Notes: generated by a model from the letters alone, not told the origin. A stretch of 64,000 nt of DNA from Acidovorax soli (GCF_014207955.1 NZ_JACHLK010000020.1:31735-95734), one strand, 5' to 3'. Positions 45,043 through 53,970 are shown, counted from the first letter of the stretch. Program-made: numbers and translations.

Positions 45043-46023
45043 ATGAGCACCACCGACGTCGTCCGCGAAGCGCAGTCCACCGAAGCCTACAACCCGCTGG
45101 CCAAGCAGAAGGCTGCGGCCAAGCTGTCGCGCATTCCAATCAAGGTCGAGCAGGGCGAAGTGCTCAAGAAGCCCGAGTGGATCCGCGTGAAGGCGGGCTC
45201 GCCCACCACACGCTTCTACGAGATCAAGGACATCCTGCGCCAGAACAACCTGCACACGGTGTGCGAGGAAGCCTCCTGCCCCAACATCGGCGAATGCTTC
45301 GGCAAGGGCACGGCCACCTTCATGATCATGGGCGACAAGTGCACGCGCCGCTGCCCCTTCTGCGACGTGGGCCACGGCCGCCCTGACCCGCTGGACAAGG
45401 ACGAGCCGCTGAACCTGGCACGCACCATCGCCCAGCTGCGCCTGAAGTACGTGGTGATCACCAGCGTGGACCGCGACGACCTGCGCGACGGCGGCAGCGG
45501 CCACTTCGTGGAGTGCATCCAGAACATCCGTGAGCTCTCCCCGCTCACGCAGATCGAGATCCTGGTGCCCGATTTCCGTGGCCGCGACGACCGCGCGCTC
45601 GAAATCCTCAAGGCCGCCCCGCCCGACGTGATGAACCACAACCTGGAAACCGCGCCCCGCCTGTACAAGGAAGCGCGCCCGGGCTCCGACTACCAGTTCA
45701 GCCTGAACCTGCTCAAGAAGTTCAAGGCCCTGCACCCCACGGTGCCGACCAAGAGCGGCATCATGGTCGGCCTGGGCGAAACCGACGAAGAGATCCTGCA
45801 GGTGATGCGCGACATGCGCGCGCACGACATCGACATGCTGACCATCGGCCAGTACCTGTCGCCCAGCAACAGCCACCTGCCCGTGCGCCGCTACGTGCAC
45901 CCCGACACCTTCAAGATGTTCGAGGAAGAGGCCTACAAGATGGGCTTCAGCCACGCCGCTGTGGGGGCCATGGTGCGCTCGAGCTACCACGCCGACCAGC
46001 AGGCGCACGCCGCCGGCGTGTAA
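45043..46023 (+). CDS. lipA: Lipoyl synthase
   Basis: The 326-residue radical SAM enzyme inserts two sulfurs into the octanoyl chain. The auxiliary cluster ligands are in CEEASCPNIGECF and the SAM cluster ligands in CTRRCPFC. It has the RSSYHAD ending found in all LipA proteins. It starts 14 bases after lipB. Confidence 0.99.
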   Translation: MSTTDVVREAQSTEAYNPLAKQKAAAKLSRIPIKVEQGEVLKKPEWIRVKAGSPTTRFYEIKDILRQNNLHTVCEEASCPNIGECFGKGTATFMIMGDKCTRRCPFCDVGHGRPDPLDKDEPLNLARTIAQLRLKYVVITSVDRDDLRDGGSGHFVECIQNIRELSPLTQIEILVPDFRGRDDRALEILKAAPPDVMNHNLETAPRLYKEARPGSDYQFSLNLLKKFKALHPTVPTKSGIMVGLGETDEEILQVMRDMRAHDIDMLTIGQYLSPSNSHLPVRRYVHPDTFKMFEEEAYKMGFSHAAVGAMVRSSYHADQQAHAAGV

Positions 46024-46035
46024 GCGCGCCGCACC

Positions 46036-46746
46036 ATGGACAGCCCCGGCTCGCTCTCGCTGCGCCGGTACGGGCCGTCCCCGGGCAGCCACAGCCATGG
46101 CCATTTCCAGGTGCTCTTGGGCTTGGCCGGCCAGTTGGAGCTGGAGATCGACGGGCGCGGCATGCGCGTGCCCGTTGGCGGCGGCTGTGTGATCGTCCCC
46201 GGCGCGCACCATGATTTCGAGGCCCGCGGCGGCAGCCTGTGCCTGGTGCTGGACAGCAGTGACATGGGCTGGACACGTTGCACGGTGCCCACGCTGCAGA
46301 CGGCGCCTCCCCCGCCCGCGCTGGCGCTGGCCCGCTACCTGGCCAGCGCACTGCAACAGGGCCGCCCGCTGGCCCAGGCCCATGGCCCGGCACTGTTGCT
46401 GGAGGCCTGGAGCCCGTCGCTCCTTTCCTTGCAAGCCCCCTCCCCCCTCGGACTCGACACCCGGCGCCGCACCATCGACTGGCCGGCGCTGCGCCGCTGG
46501 GCCGGCCAGCGGTGGCACCAGCCCCTGTCGGTGGCGGACATGGCAGAGCAGGTGCACCTGAGCCCCAGCCAGTTCACCGCGCGCTGCCGCGAGGAACAAG
46601 GCCAGGGCGCCATGGCCTGGCTGCGCAGCCAGCGGCTGGAACATGCCCGGCTGCTGCGCTCGGGCGGCATGGCGGTGGCCGAGGTGGCACGGCGCACGGG
46701 CTACCGCTCGCCTTCCGCACTCACGGCGGCGCTCCGGCGCGACTGA
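46036..46746 (+). CDS. AraC-family regulator, probably controlling the adjacent EamA exporter
   Basis: The 236-residue protein has an N-terminal cupin-like sensor (GHFQVLLGLAGQLELEIDG, GGGCVIVPGAHHDFEARGG) and a C-terminal double helix-turn-helix of AraC type (residues 150-235, with LSVADMAEQVHLSPSQFTAR and VAEVARRTGYRSPSALTAAL). It ends 69 bases before an EamA transporter gene. Two identical 17-base sites spaced 21 bases apart lie in that gap, as expected for an AraC dimer. Fusion or truncation is not seen. Confidence 0.92.
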   Translation: MDSPGSLSLRRYGPSPGSHSHGHFQVLLGLAGQLELEIDGRGMRVPVGGGCVIVPGAHHDFEARGGSLCLVLDSSDMGWTRCTVPTLQTAPPPPALALARYLASALQQGRPLAQAHGPALLLEAWSPSLLSLQAPSPLGLDTRRRTIDWPALRRWAGQRWHQPLSVADMAEQVHLSPSQFTARCREEQGQGAMAWLRSQRLEHARLLRSGGMAVAEVARRTGYRSPSALTAALRRD

Positions 46747-46758
46747 GGCACCCGACCC

Positions 46759-46796
46759 TCGGATCGCGACGATGCACCGTCGGATCGCGACGATGC
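46759..46796 (+). promoter_or_regulatory. Paired AraC-type operator, 21-bp-spaced direct repeat
   Basis: TCGGATCGCGACGATGC occurs twice, at 46759-46775 and 46780-46796, so the copies start exactly 21 bases (two helical turns) apart. The second copy lies where a -35 box would be for the -10-like TACATT at 46804. This is the arrangement used by activating AraC proteins. Confidence 0.8.
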
Positions 46797-46803
46797 CACC
46801 CCC

Positions 46804-46809
46804 TACATT
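46804..46809 (+). promoter_or_regulatory. Candidate -10 box for a leaderless EamA transcript
   Basis: TACATT at 46804-46809 ends six bases before the EamA ATG (46816). Transcription would begin at or within a base or two of the start codon, leaving no 5' leader. No Shine-Dalgarno-like run precedes the ATG. Confidence 0.55.
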
Positions 46810-46815
46810 GGCCGA

Positions 46816-47649
46816 ATGCAAGCCAATCTCTATGCCCTGGGTGCCATCGCGCTGTGGGCCTCGCTCGCCTCGCTGGGCGTCTCCCTGACCCATGTGCCGC
46901 CGTTCCTGCTCACGGGCGTGGCGCTCATCGTCGGCAGCGTGCCGGCCTGGCCCTTCGTGCTGCGCGACCCGTCGCAATGGCGCATTCCGCTGCGCACGCT
47001 GGCCCTGGGGGTGTACGGGCTCTTCGCCTACCACTTCCTGCTGTTCATCGCGCTGCGCCACGCGCCCCCAGTGGAGGCCAACCTGGTCAACTACCTTTGG
47101 CCGCTGTTCATCGTGGTGCTCGCGCCCGTGGTGCTGCCCGGCGTGTCGCTGCGCTGGCCCCATGTGCTGGCGGCGCTGCTGGGTTTTGGCGGCGCGGCGA
47201 TCGCCATCGTGGGCGGACGCGGCCTCAGCGGCACCCTGGCCTGGGGCTATGTGCCAGCCTTTGCGGCAGCGCTGATCTGGGCCAGCTACTCGCTCATGAC
47301 CAAGCGCGTCGCCGCCTTTCCCACCACCGCCATCGGCCTCTTCGGCCTGGTCTCGGGGGTGCTCTCGCTGCTGTGCCATGCGGCGCTGGAGCCGGCCGCC
47401 ACGCTCGTGGCGCGCGACTGGTTGCTGCTCGCCGTGCTGGGCCTGGGGCCGCTCGGGGCCTCGTTCTTCCTCTGGGACAAGGCGCTCAAGCTCGGCGATG
47501 CGCGGCACATCGGCATCCTGAGCTACATCACGCCGCTGGCCTCGACCGCCTTGCTGATCGTGGTGAGCGGCCGTGCCTTCAGCGGCAGCATCGCGCTGGC
47601 CACGGCCATGATCATCGGAGCGGCCATCCTGGGCCTGCGGCAGAAGTAG
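46816..47649 (+). CDS. EamA/DMT-family inner-membrane exporter
   Basis: The 277-residue protein has ten predicted membrane helices in two EamA halves. Examples are ANLYALGAIALWASLASLGV at the start, and ASYSLMTKRVAAFPT and GPLGASFFLWDKALKLGD in the second half. Such proteins export amino acids or small metabolites. The ATG was chosen because it lies directly after the AraC sites and a -10-like box. The substrate is unknown. Confidence 0.93.
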   Translation: MQANLYALGAIALWASLASLGVSLTHVPPFLLTGVALIVGSVPAWPFVLRDPSQWRIPLRTLALGVYGLFAYHFLLFIALRHAPPVEANLVNYLWPLFIVVLAPVVLPGVSLRWPHVLAALLGFGGAAIAIVGGRGLSGTLAWGYVPAFAAALIWASYSLMTKRVAAFPTTAIGLFGLVSGVLSLLCHAALEPAATLVARDWLLLAVLGLGPLGASFFLWDKALKLGDARHIGILSYITPLASTALLIVVSGRAFSGSIALATAMIIGAAILGLRQK

Positions 47650-47669
47650 GCAGGCCGAGCGCCCACGGG

Positions 47670-48929
47670 TCACGCCCCGGTGGGCAGACCGGGCTGCAGG
47701 CGCTCCCTGCGCAAACGCAGGAAAAGCCAGCCGGTGATGGACAGATTCAGCAGGTTCCAGCCGATGCCGTTGAGGAAGGCGGCATGGTAGCTGCCGGTGA
47801 TATCGAAGATGAAGCCCGACAACCAGCCGCCCAGCGCCATGCCGATGAGTGTGGCCATGATGACGGCGCCCACCAGAACGCTCGCCCGTGTGGGCGCGAA
47901 GTACTCGCGCACGATGATGGCGTAGGTCGGCACGATGCCGCCCTGGAACAGGCCGAAGAACGCCGAAATCACGTACAGCGGCACCAGACCATCGTAGGGC
48001 AGGAACAGCAGCAGGGCCACGCCCTGCAGTGCCGACCCCAGCAACAGGGTGCGGATGCCGCCGATGCGGTCGCAGATCAGCCCGAAGACCAGCCGGCTCA
48101 CGACGCCGCAGGCCAGCATGAGCGACAGCATCTGCGCCCCCTGGGCGGCGCCGAAGCCCAGGTCGGTGCAATAGGCCACGATGTGCACCTGCGGCATGGC
48201 CATGGCCACGCAGCACGCCACACCGGCCACGCACAGCAGCCCCAGGGCAACGGCCGGTGCCAGGCCGAAGGGGCGCGTGCGGTCCACGGCGGCAGCCGGC
48301 GTGCCCGCCGCCACGGCCTGGATGGCCGGTGGCCGCTGGCGCATGCGCAGCGACAGTGCGAGCATGCCCAGGCCGCAGACCACGCCCAGCGCCATGTAGG
48401 TCGGCCGCCAGCCAATGGTGTCGATGCCGTACTGCACGATGGGGGGCCAGAGCGCACCCGCCACATAGTTGCCGCTGGCGCACACCGCCACCGCAATGCC
48501 GCGCCGGCGGTTCCACCACAGCGCCGTGTCGGCCAGCAGCGGCGCGAAGGTGGCCGAGCTGCCGATGAAGCCCATCACCGCATGCGCCAGGCCGAAGGCC
48601 CAGATGCTGCCGGAAAAGGCCGCACCGACAAAGCCGCCCAGCACGGCCAGCGCGCCCAGCCAGAGCACGGGCGTCAGGCCATGGCGGTCCGCCAGCCGGC
48701 CTGTCAGCAGCCCTCCCAGGCCCAGGCAGACCATCATCAGGGTGTAGGGCAGCGAGGCGCTGGCCCGGCCGATGCCGAACTCGCTCTGCACGGCCGGCAG
48801 CACGACCGACACCACATACATGCTGCTGTTGCCCAACACCACCAGGCCCAGCGTGGCCAGGAGGCGCTGGAAGGCCTGGCGCGAGTCGATCAGGGACGCG
48901 TCAGCGGGGACTACCGGGGTATGGGCCAA
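47670..48929 (-). CDS. Major facilitator superfamily transporter
   Basis: The 419-residue protein has twelve predicted helices and the MFS loop motif GLLTGRLADRHGLTPVLWLG, with the second-half SRLVFGLICDRIGGIRTLLL (shortened). It belongs to the oxalate/formate or monocarboxylate-like part of the superfamily; the substrate is unknown. The start is TTG at 48929, with GGAGA seven bases upstream in the message. The gene is convergent with EamA and lies downstream of ptsI. A perfect hairpin stands right before the ribosome-binding site. Confidence 0.88.
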   Translation of the reverse strand: MAHTPVVPADASLIDSRQAFQRLLATLGLVVLGNSSMYVVSVVLPAVQSEFGIGRASASLPYTLMMVCLGLGGLLTGRLADRHGLTPVLWLGALAVLGGFVGAAFSGSIWAFGLAHAVMGFIGSSATFAPLLADTALWWNRRRGIAVAVCASGNYVAGALWPPIVQYGIDTIGWRPTYMALGVVCGLGMLALSLRMRQRPPAIQAVAAGTPAAAVDRTRPFGLAPAVALGLLCVAGVACCVAMAMPQVHIVAYCTDLGFGAAQGAQMLSLMLACGVVSRLVFGLICDRIGGIRTLLLGSALQGVALLLFLPYDGLVPLYVISAFFGLFQGGIVPTYAIIVREYFAPTRASVLVGAVIMATLIGMALGGWLSGFIFDITGSYHAAFLNGIGWNLLNLSITGWLFLRLRRERLQPGLPTGA

Positions 48930-48937
48930 ACCGATCT

Positions 48938-48962
48938 CCAGCGCTTGCCCAGCAAGCGCTGG
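48938..48962. repeat. Perfect 11-bp hairpin element in the MFS leader
   Basis: CCAGCGCTTGC at 48938-48948 pairs exactly with GCAAGCGCTGG at 48952-48962 around CCA. There is no T-run on either side. The downstream arm abuts the GGAG of the MFS ribosome-binding site. I recall this CCAGCGCTTG element as a frequent intergenic repeat in Acidovorax-type genomes; that recollection is unverified. Only one copy is in this window. Confidence 0.75.
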
Positions 48963-48984
48963 CAGCTATTGAATTGGAAGTTTC

Positions 48985-50742
48985 CTACGACGCCAGCAAT
49001 GCCGCCGGCTCCTCACCATCGAGCACCTGCTGCGCCCAGGGCACCAGCTTGCGCGTGTCGGCGCGCAGGATCTCCTGCTTGACCGCCAGGATCTGCGCCG
49101 GGTGCATGGAAAAGCTGCGCAGCCCCAGGCCCAGCAACAGCCGGGTCATGGTCACGTCGCCCGCCGTCTCGCCGCAGACACACACGCTCTTGCCCTGGCG
49201 CTCGCCTTCGGCAATCACGTCGGCCACCAGGCGCAGCACGGCCGGGTGCACCGGGTCGTAGAGGTGCGCCACGGCCTCGTCGGCGCGGTCGATGGCCAGG
49301 GTGTACTGGATCAGGTCGTTGGTGCCGATGGACAGGAAGTCGAAGTAGCGCAGGAAGGTGCGCACCATCAGGGCCGCAGCCGGCACCTCGATCATGGCCC
49401 CGAGCTGGATAGGCCCATAGGCCTCGCCCCGCGCATCGAGTTCGGCGCGTGCCAGGTCCACCTGGGCCAGGGTCTGGCGGATCTCGTTGGAATGCGCCAG
49501 CATGGGGAACAGCAGGTTCACCTTGCCATGCGCGGCCGCACGCAGCACGGCGCGCAGCTGGGTGCGGAACATGGCCGGGTCGGCCAGGCTCCAGCGGATG
49601 GCGCGCAGGCCGAGGGCCGGGTTCAGGTGCGTGTCCTTGTGGGCCTTGCTGTCCAGCGGCTTGTCGGCCCCCACGTCGATGGTGCGGATGGTGACCGGCA
49701 GGCCCTGCATGCCATCGAGCGCCTCACGGTAGGCGCGGTACTGCTCGTCCTCGCCCGGCAGGTTGCCGGTGCGGCCCATGAACAGGAATTCGCTGCGGAA
49801 CAGGCCCACACCCACGGCCCCGGCGCGCACAGCCCCCACGGCATCACCGGGCTGCTCGATGTTGGCCAGCAGTTCGATGCGGTGGCCATCGATGGTGACG
49901 GCCGGCGTGTGCCGCAGGCGCGACAGGCGCTCGCGTTCGAGCTCCGTCTGGCGCTGGCGAAAGCCGTATTCGGCCAGGATGATGGGCGAAGGGTCGACGA
50001 TGATCACGCCGGCATCGCCGTCGATGATGACCCAGTCGTCCTGGCGCACCAGCTGGCTGGCCGCGCGCGCGCCAACCACCGCCGGGATGTCCATGCTGCG
50101 CGCCACGATGGCCGTGTGCGAAGTCTTGCCGCCCACGTCGGTCACGAAGCCCGCGAACACGCTCTCCTTGAACTGCAGCATGTCGGCCGGCGACAGGTCG
50201 TGCGCCACCAGCACCAGGGGCACATCCACCGTGTCGTCGAGCAGCAGGTCCTGCTGGGTCTTGCGGCGCGGGCTGCTGGCGGGAGGCGCCACGGGGCTGG
50301 CCACGCCCTTCATGTAGCGCAGGATGCGCTCGACCACCTGTTCCAGGTCGGCCTTGCGTTCGCGCAGGTACTCGTCCTCCATCTCGTCGAACTGGCGTGC
50401 AATCACCTCGAACTGGGTGGTGAGTGCCCACTCGGCGTTGTACAGGCGTTCGGTGATCCAGTGCTTGACGCCGCCCGTGAGGGCCTCGTCCTGCAGCAGC
50501 ATCAGGTGCACGTCGAGCAGGGCGGTGAGCTCGTGCGGCGCATCGGCGGGCATGTCGGCCTGCAGCCGCTGCAGCTCTTCCACCACGGCATTGCGGCCCT
50601 GGCGCACACGCTCGATCTCGGCCGGTATCTGCTCGGACTGGATGAAGTAGTGGGCCACGTCCACGCGGCTCGAGGCCACGAGCACGGCACGGCCGATGGC
50701 AATGCCGCGTGCCACCGCGAGTCCGTGGACGGAAAAGGTCAT
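48985..50742 (-). CDS. ptsI: PTS enzyme I (phosphoenolpyruvate-protein phosphotransferase)
   Basis: The 585-residue enzyme passes phosphate from PEP to HPr. The phospho-histidine is His209 in DVGGKTSHTAIVA. It also has the PEP-binding FRSEFLFMGR and the active-site Cys region SVCVCGETAGDV. It follows HPr by 42 bases. With no sugar-specific permease nearby, it most likely serves a regulatory PTS. Confidence 0.98.
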   Translation of the reverse strand: MTFSVHGLAVARGIAIGRAVLVASSRVDVAHYFIQSEQIPAEIERVRQGRNAVVEELQRLQADMPADAPHELTALLDVHLMLLQDEALTGGVKHWITERLYNAEWALTTQFEVIARQFDEMEDEYLRERKADLEQVVERILRYMKGVASPVAPPASSPRRKTQQDLLLDDTVDVPLVLVAHDLSPADMLQFKESVFAGFVTDVGGKTSHTAIVARSMDIPAVVGARAASQLVRQDDWVIIDGDAGVIIVDPSPIILAEYGFRQRQTELERERLSRLRHTPAVTIDGHRIELLANIEQPGDAVGAVRAGAVGVGLFRSEFLFMGRTGNLPGEDEQYRAYREALDGMQGLPVTIRTIDVGADKPLDSKAHKDTHLNPALGLRAIRWSLADPAMFRTQLRAVLRAAAHGKVNLLFPMLAHSNEIRQTLAQVDLARAELDARGEAYGPIQLGAMIEVPAAALMVRTFLRYFDFLSIGTNDLIQYTLAIDRADEAVAHLYDPVHPAVLRLVADVIAEGERQGKSVCVCGETAGDVTMTRLLLGLGLRSFSMHPAQILAVKQEILRADTRKLVPWAQQVLDGEEPAALLAS

Positions 50743-50784
50743 GGGAAGTCCCTTTCTTCAGCCATCAATCCCCCTTGCGGGACT

Positions 50785-51054
50785 TCACTCGCCTTCACCG
50801 AACTTGTCGGCGATGAGCGCCAGCAGGCCGTCCATGGCCTCTTGCTCGCGCTCGCCATTCGTCTCGATCTCGACCTCGGTGCCCATGCCGGCGGCCAGCA
50901 TCATCACGCCCATGATGCTCTTGGCGTTGATGCGGCGGTCGCCGCGGCTCATGAAAACGTCGCAGGGAAAGCTGCCGGCCAGCTTGGTGAGCTTGGCCGA
51001 GGCGCGGGCATGCAGGCCCAGTTTATTGCTGATGGTCGTACGGGTCTTGATCAT
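50785..51054 (-). CDS. ptsH: Phosphocarrier protein HPr
   Basis: The 89-residue protein has the active His15 (LGLHARASAKL) and the regulatory Ser46 (INAKSIMGVMML). It receives phosphate from enzyme I and gives it to EIIA. Its start lies inside the end of the EIIA gene, a 32-base overlap. Confidence 0.98.
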   Translation of the reverse strand: MIKTRTTISNKLGLHARASAKLTKLAGSFPCDVFMSRGDRRINAKSIMGVMMLAAGMGTEVEIETNGEREQEAMDGLLALIADKFGEGE

Positions 51055-51472
51055 GTCGGTTGCGTCGGGACTGGTTCTGCGGCGCGGCGATGGCCACCTG
51101 CATCACCCCTTGCGTGCCGCCCACCACCGCGCGGGTGACGACCGAATCCAGGGGTTCTGCGCGGTAGCTCACGGCACGCAGCAGCATCGGAAGGTTGACC
51201 CCTGTCACCAGGCGCGAGCGCACGCCATCGACCAAGCGCTGCGCCACATTGCAGGGCGTGGCACCGAACACGTCGGTCAGCACCAGGGTGGAGTCGGTGC
51301 CCAGCTGGTCCAGCAGGATCTGGGCCTGGGCCAGGGTTTCTTCGGGCCGCTCGTTGGGCTGCACATCGAGTGCAACCACGCTGTCGCCACAGTCGGCAAA
51401 CACATGCAGGGCGCATTCGCGCAGCGCATGGGCCAGGGGGGCATGGGCGATGAGGAGGATGCTGGTGCTCAT
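51023..51472 (-). CDS. PTS EIIA component, mannose/fructose family
   Basis: The 149-residue protein has the EIIA(Man) fold with the phospho-acceptor His in LLIAHAPLAHALRECA (near residue 10) and LVLTDVFGATPCNVAQRL. No EIIB, EIIC or EIID gene is nearby, so it probably acts in regulation, as in other betaproteobacteria. It overlaps the MFS gene by four bases at its start and HPr by 32 bases at its end. The last about 15 residues, encoded in the overlap, are Arg/Asp/His-rich and unlike the domain core. Confidence 0.93.
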   Translation of the reverse strand: MSTSILLIAHAPLAHALRECALHVFADCGDSVVALDVQPNERPEETLAQAQILLDQLGTDSTLVLTDVFGATPCNVAQRLVDGVRSRLVTGVNLPMLLRAVSYRAEPLDSVVTRAVVGGTQGVMQVAIAAPQNQSRRNRHDQDPYDHQQ

Positions 51473-52716
51473 GGGACAGAGGTTTGGAGCACATTATGGC
51501 GCTGGGCCCGCGCAAACCACAGGTAGGCCCCCGTGTTGCAGGCCAGGAAAACCCCCATGGCCGCCCGGAACGATTCGGTCGTCGACAGGCCTGCGGCGGC
51601 AAAGGCGTCCACCGCCAGGCCGATGCCCCACTGCACCACGAACACGCCGGCAAAGATCACCAGGTTGAAGGCCGACAGCGCACGCCCCGCCAGCGCCTGC
51701 GGGAAGGCCATGCCCACCGCGGGCTGGGACAGCGAGACAAAGGTGCACGAGACGCAGAACAGCGCCCATGCGGCGCCTCCGGCCGCTGGCCCCGCGATGA
51801 TGATGGCCAGCAGGATGAGGAGCGACAGCGGCAGGCCCGCGAGGATCAGCCGGTCGGCTCCGAGGCCGCGGCGCAGCAGCCAGGGATTGAGCATGCCCCA
51901 GGTCCAGAAGGTGCAGAGCATGGAGACATTGATCCAGAACAGGCCGACGGCCGATTCGAGCGCGCTGTAGCCGGCCACCTGCTGCATCCAGGGACCGGCC
52001 CACAGGGTCTGCATGGCCACCATGCCGCCATAGACGAAAAAGCCCAGCGGGGCCATGCGCTGGAAGTAGGGGTGGCGCCAGACCACGCCATAGCCCCCTG
52101 GGGCAGGTGGCACCGCTGCGCCTGGCGCGGGCTGGGCCGCATGCCAGCGCGGCACCCAGAGCGCGATGCCCACCATGGCCACGCCGATCAGCACGGCCAG
52201 CCCCCAGAACAGCGGCCGCCAGCCCACGAGCGGCAAGGCCCACTGTACCGGCAGGGTGGAGGCCACCATGCCCAGCGAGCCGGTCATCAGCATCCAGGAG
52301 TTGGCGCGCATCTGCGCCGTCGGGTCGAACCAGCGGCGGTAGCCGGTGAGCGGTGCCATCAGGCAGGCACTGACCCCCGCACCGCACAGCACCCGGCCCG
52401 CGAGCAGGCCCGAAAAGCCCGTGGCCATGGAGAACACCAGGCAGCCGGCAACGGCCACGCCCAGAAACCCGAGCAGCACCTTTTGCGGGCCATGGCGGTC
52501 CAGCCAGGCGCCCAGCGGCAGCTGCGTGGCCGAAAAGCCCAGGAAGTAGCCGCCCGCGAGCAGGCCCAGGTCGCTGGCGTGCAGCGTGAACTCCTGCGAC
52601 AGCGTGGGCGCGAGCGTGGCCGTGACGGCACGCAGCAGGGCCGACAGGAAGTAGGCAAAGGCAAAGGCCAGAAAGACGATGACGGCCATGCGCCGCGGCA
52701 ACACCCCCGCGCTCAC
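51469..52716 (-). CDS. Major facilitator superfamily transporter
   Basis: The 415-residue protein has twelve helices and the typical MFS loop LGAWLDRHGPQKVLLGFLG. The GTG at 52716 forms a 4-base overlap (GTGA) with the lipoprotein stop; an ATG at 52689 is an alternative. It also overlaps the EIIA gene by four bases, so the transporter is cotranslated with the PTS regulators. Substrate unknown. Confidence 0.9.
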   Translation of the reverse strand: MSAGVLPRRMAVIVFLAFAFAYFLSALLRAVTATLAPTLSQEFTLHASDLGLLAGGYFLGFSATQLPLGAWLDRHGPQKVLLGFLGVAVAGCLVFSMATGFSGLLAGRVLCGAGVSACLMAPLTGYRRWFDPTAQMRANSWMLMTGSLGMVASTLPVQWALPLVGWRPLFWGLAVLIGVAMVGIALWVPRWHAAQPAPGAAVPPAPGGYGVVWRHPYFQRMAPLGFFVYGGMVAMQTLWAGPWMQQVAGYSALESAVGLFWINVSMLCTFWTWGMLNPWLLRRGLGADRLILAGLPLSLLILLAIIIAGPAAGGAAWALFCVSCTFVSLSQPAVGMAFPQALAGRALSAFNLVIFAGVFVVQWGIGLAVDAFAAAGLSTTESFRAAMGVFLACNTGAYLWFARAQRHNVLQTSVP

Positions 52717-53249
52717 GGCAGCACCAACCCGGTGAAGAAGGTGTCGGCCACCTCGGGGCGGGGCTTGGGCGTATAGACCACGGCGTGGTAGAGCCGCATC
52801 TGCGGGCCCACGGGGCGGGCAAACCAGACCGCCTGCGCGGCGACCGCGCGCCCGTCAGGCCCCTGGCCCTGGGCCACGGCGCGCACCGACTGCGGCAGTG
52901 GCAGCGCGCCCCGCGGCACGAAGGGCTGCTCGCCGGTCTGCGCCTGCGGGCCGCCCAGGCGGGCCAGCACGGCGGCGTGCCAATGCGCGAGCGCCGCACC
53001 GGCCTGTGCCGGGTCGGCCAGCGTGGCATGCGAGACGGCGAAGGTGGCGCCATCGGCCTCGCAGCCGACCATGGACAGGTCGACCGGCGCACCGGCCAGC
53101 TCCACACTGCGGGTGGCGTGGTCGGGCTTGCAGGGCAAGGTGATGGTGAGCGCGGCCTCGGGCAGCGGCACCGTGCGCCAGTTGAGCGCCGGGCTGCAGG
53201 CGGCCAGGCCCAGGAGGGCGCTGGCGGCGCCGATCAGAGTCCAGTTCAT
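52713..53249 (-). CDS. Putative lipoprotein of unknown function
   Basis: The 178-residue product has a signal with lipobox LAAC (ASALLGLAACS). A mature part follows with ALTITLPCKPDHATRSVELAG and GCEADGATFAVSHATLADP. I do not recognise the family with certainty. It is first in the overlapping unit lipoprotein-MFS-EIIA-HPr-EI. The start at 53249 fits the signal peptide. Confidence 0.82.
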   Translation of the reverse strand: MNWTLIGAASALLGLAACSPALNWRTVPLPEAALTITLPCKPDHATRSVELAGAPVDLSMVGCEADGATFAVSHATLADPAQAGAALAHWHAAVLARLGGPQAQTGEQPFVPRGALPLPQSVRAVAQGQGPDGRAVAAQAVWFARPVGPQMRLYHAVVYTPKPRPEVADTFFTGLVLP

Positions 53250-53427
53250 CGGGCCATTATCGGCAGGGATGCACTTCTTTTGTGCAAGCGGCCCGGGAAC
53301 GCGAACTTTTGCGCGCGAGCGCACTCCACTCAAGGAGTGGCACGCTGCGCCTGCGCAGGAGCGGCATGTCCGGCACAATACCGTGCAGGGCCGCAAGGGC
53401 CCGCCAGTCAGGGATGGGAACGACACC

Positions 53428-53931
53428 ATGGGTATCAAGCAGTGGGCAGCGGGTGCAGCGGTGGCGGCTTTTGCCGCCGTGGGTGCCTACGTGTACCTGG
53501 ACACGGGCCGCTCGGCAGCACCGCAGTCCACCTTCGTGCTGCTTGACGGCTCCCGCCAGTCCACGGCCGACCTGCGCGGCAAGGTCACGCTGGTGAATTT
53601 CTGGGCCACGAGCTGCACCACCTGCGTGGCCGAGATGCCCGAGATCATTGCCACCTACAACAAGTACAAGCCCAAGGGATTCGAGACCCTGGCCGTGGCC
53701 ATGAGCTACGACCCGCCCAGCTACGTGGTGAACTTCGCCGAGACGCGCAAGCTGCCCTTCAAGGTCGCCATCGACAACACCGGCGCCGTGGCCCAGGCCT
53801 GGGGCGACGTGCGGCTCACTCCCTCGACCTTCATCGTCAACAAGCGCGGCGAGATCGTGAAGACCTATGTGGGCGCCCCCAACTTCGCCGAGCTGCACCA
53901 GCTGATCGAAAAGCTGCTGGCCGAGACCTGA
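53428..53931 (+). CDS. TlpA-like thiol-disulfide protein
   Basis: The 167-residue thioredoxin-fold protein has an uncleaved or cleaved N-terminal membrane segment (GAAVAAFAAVGAYVYLD) and the CxxC motif in WATSCTTCVAEMPEI, with the cis-Pro loop LTPSTFIV. It likely works in the periplasm on haem-protein maturation or disulfide reduction. The neighbouring cytochrome genes support the first. Confidence 0.92.
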   Translation: MGIKQWAAGAAVAAFAAVGAYVYLDTGRSAAPQSTFVLLDGSRQSTADLRGKVTLVNFWATSCTTCVAEMPEIIATYNKYKPKGFETLAVAMSYDPPSYVVNFAETRKLPFKVAIDNTGAVAQAWGDVRLTPSTFIVNKRGEIVKTYVGAPNFAELHQLIEKLLAET

Positions 53932-53970
53932 GCCAGAACCAACCCGGGCACCGGGCCGCTCCCAAAAAGC

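Noticed and set aside
46759..46796. The two-copy repeat as the start of a CRISPR array
   Set aside because: Only two copies with a 4-base gap, positioned before an AraC-linked promoter; no spacers and no cas genes in the window.
44920..48519. A 1199-codon minus-strand frame across lipA, AraC and EamA
   Set aside because: It crosses several well-supported genes on the other strand and has no recognisable domain.
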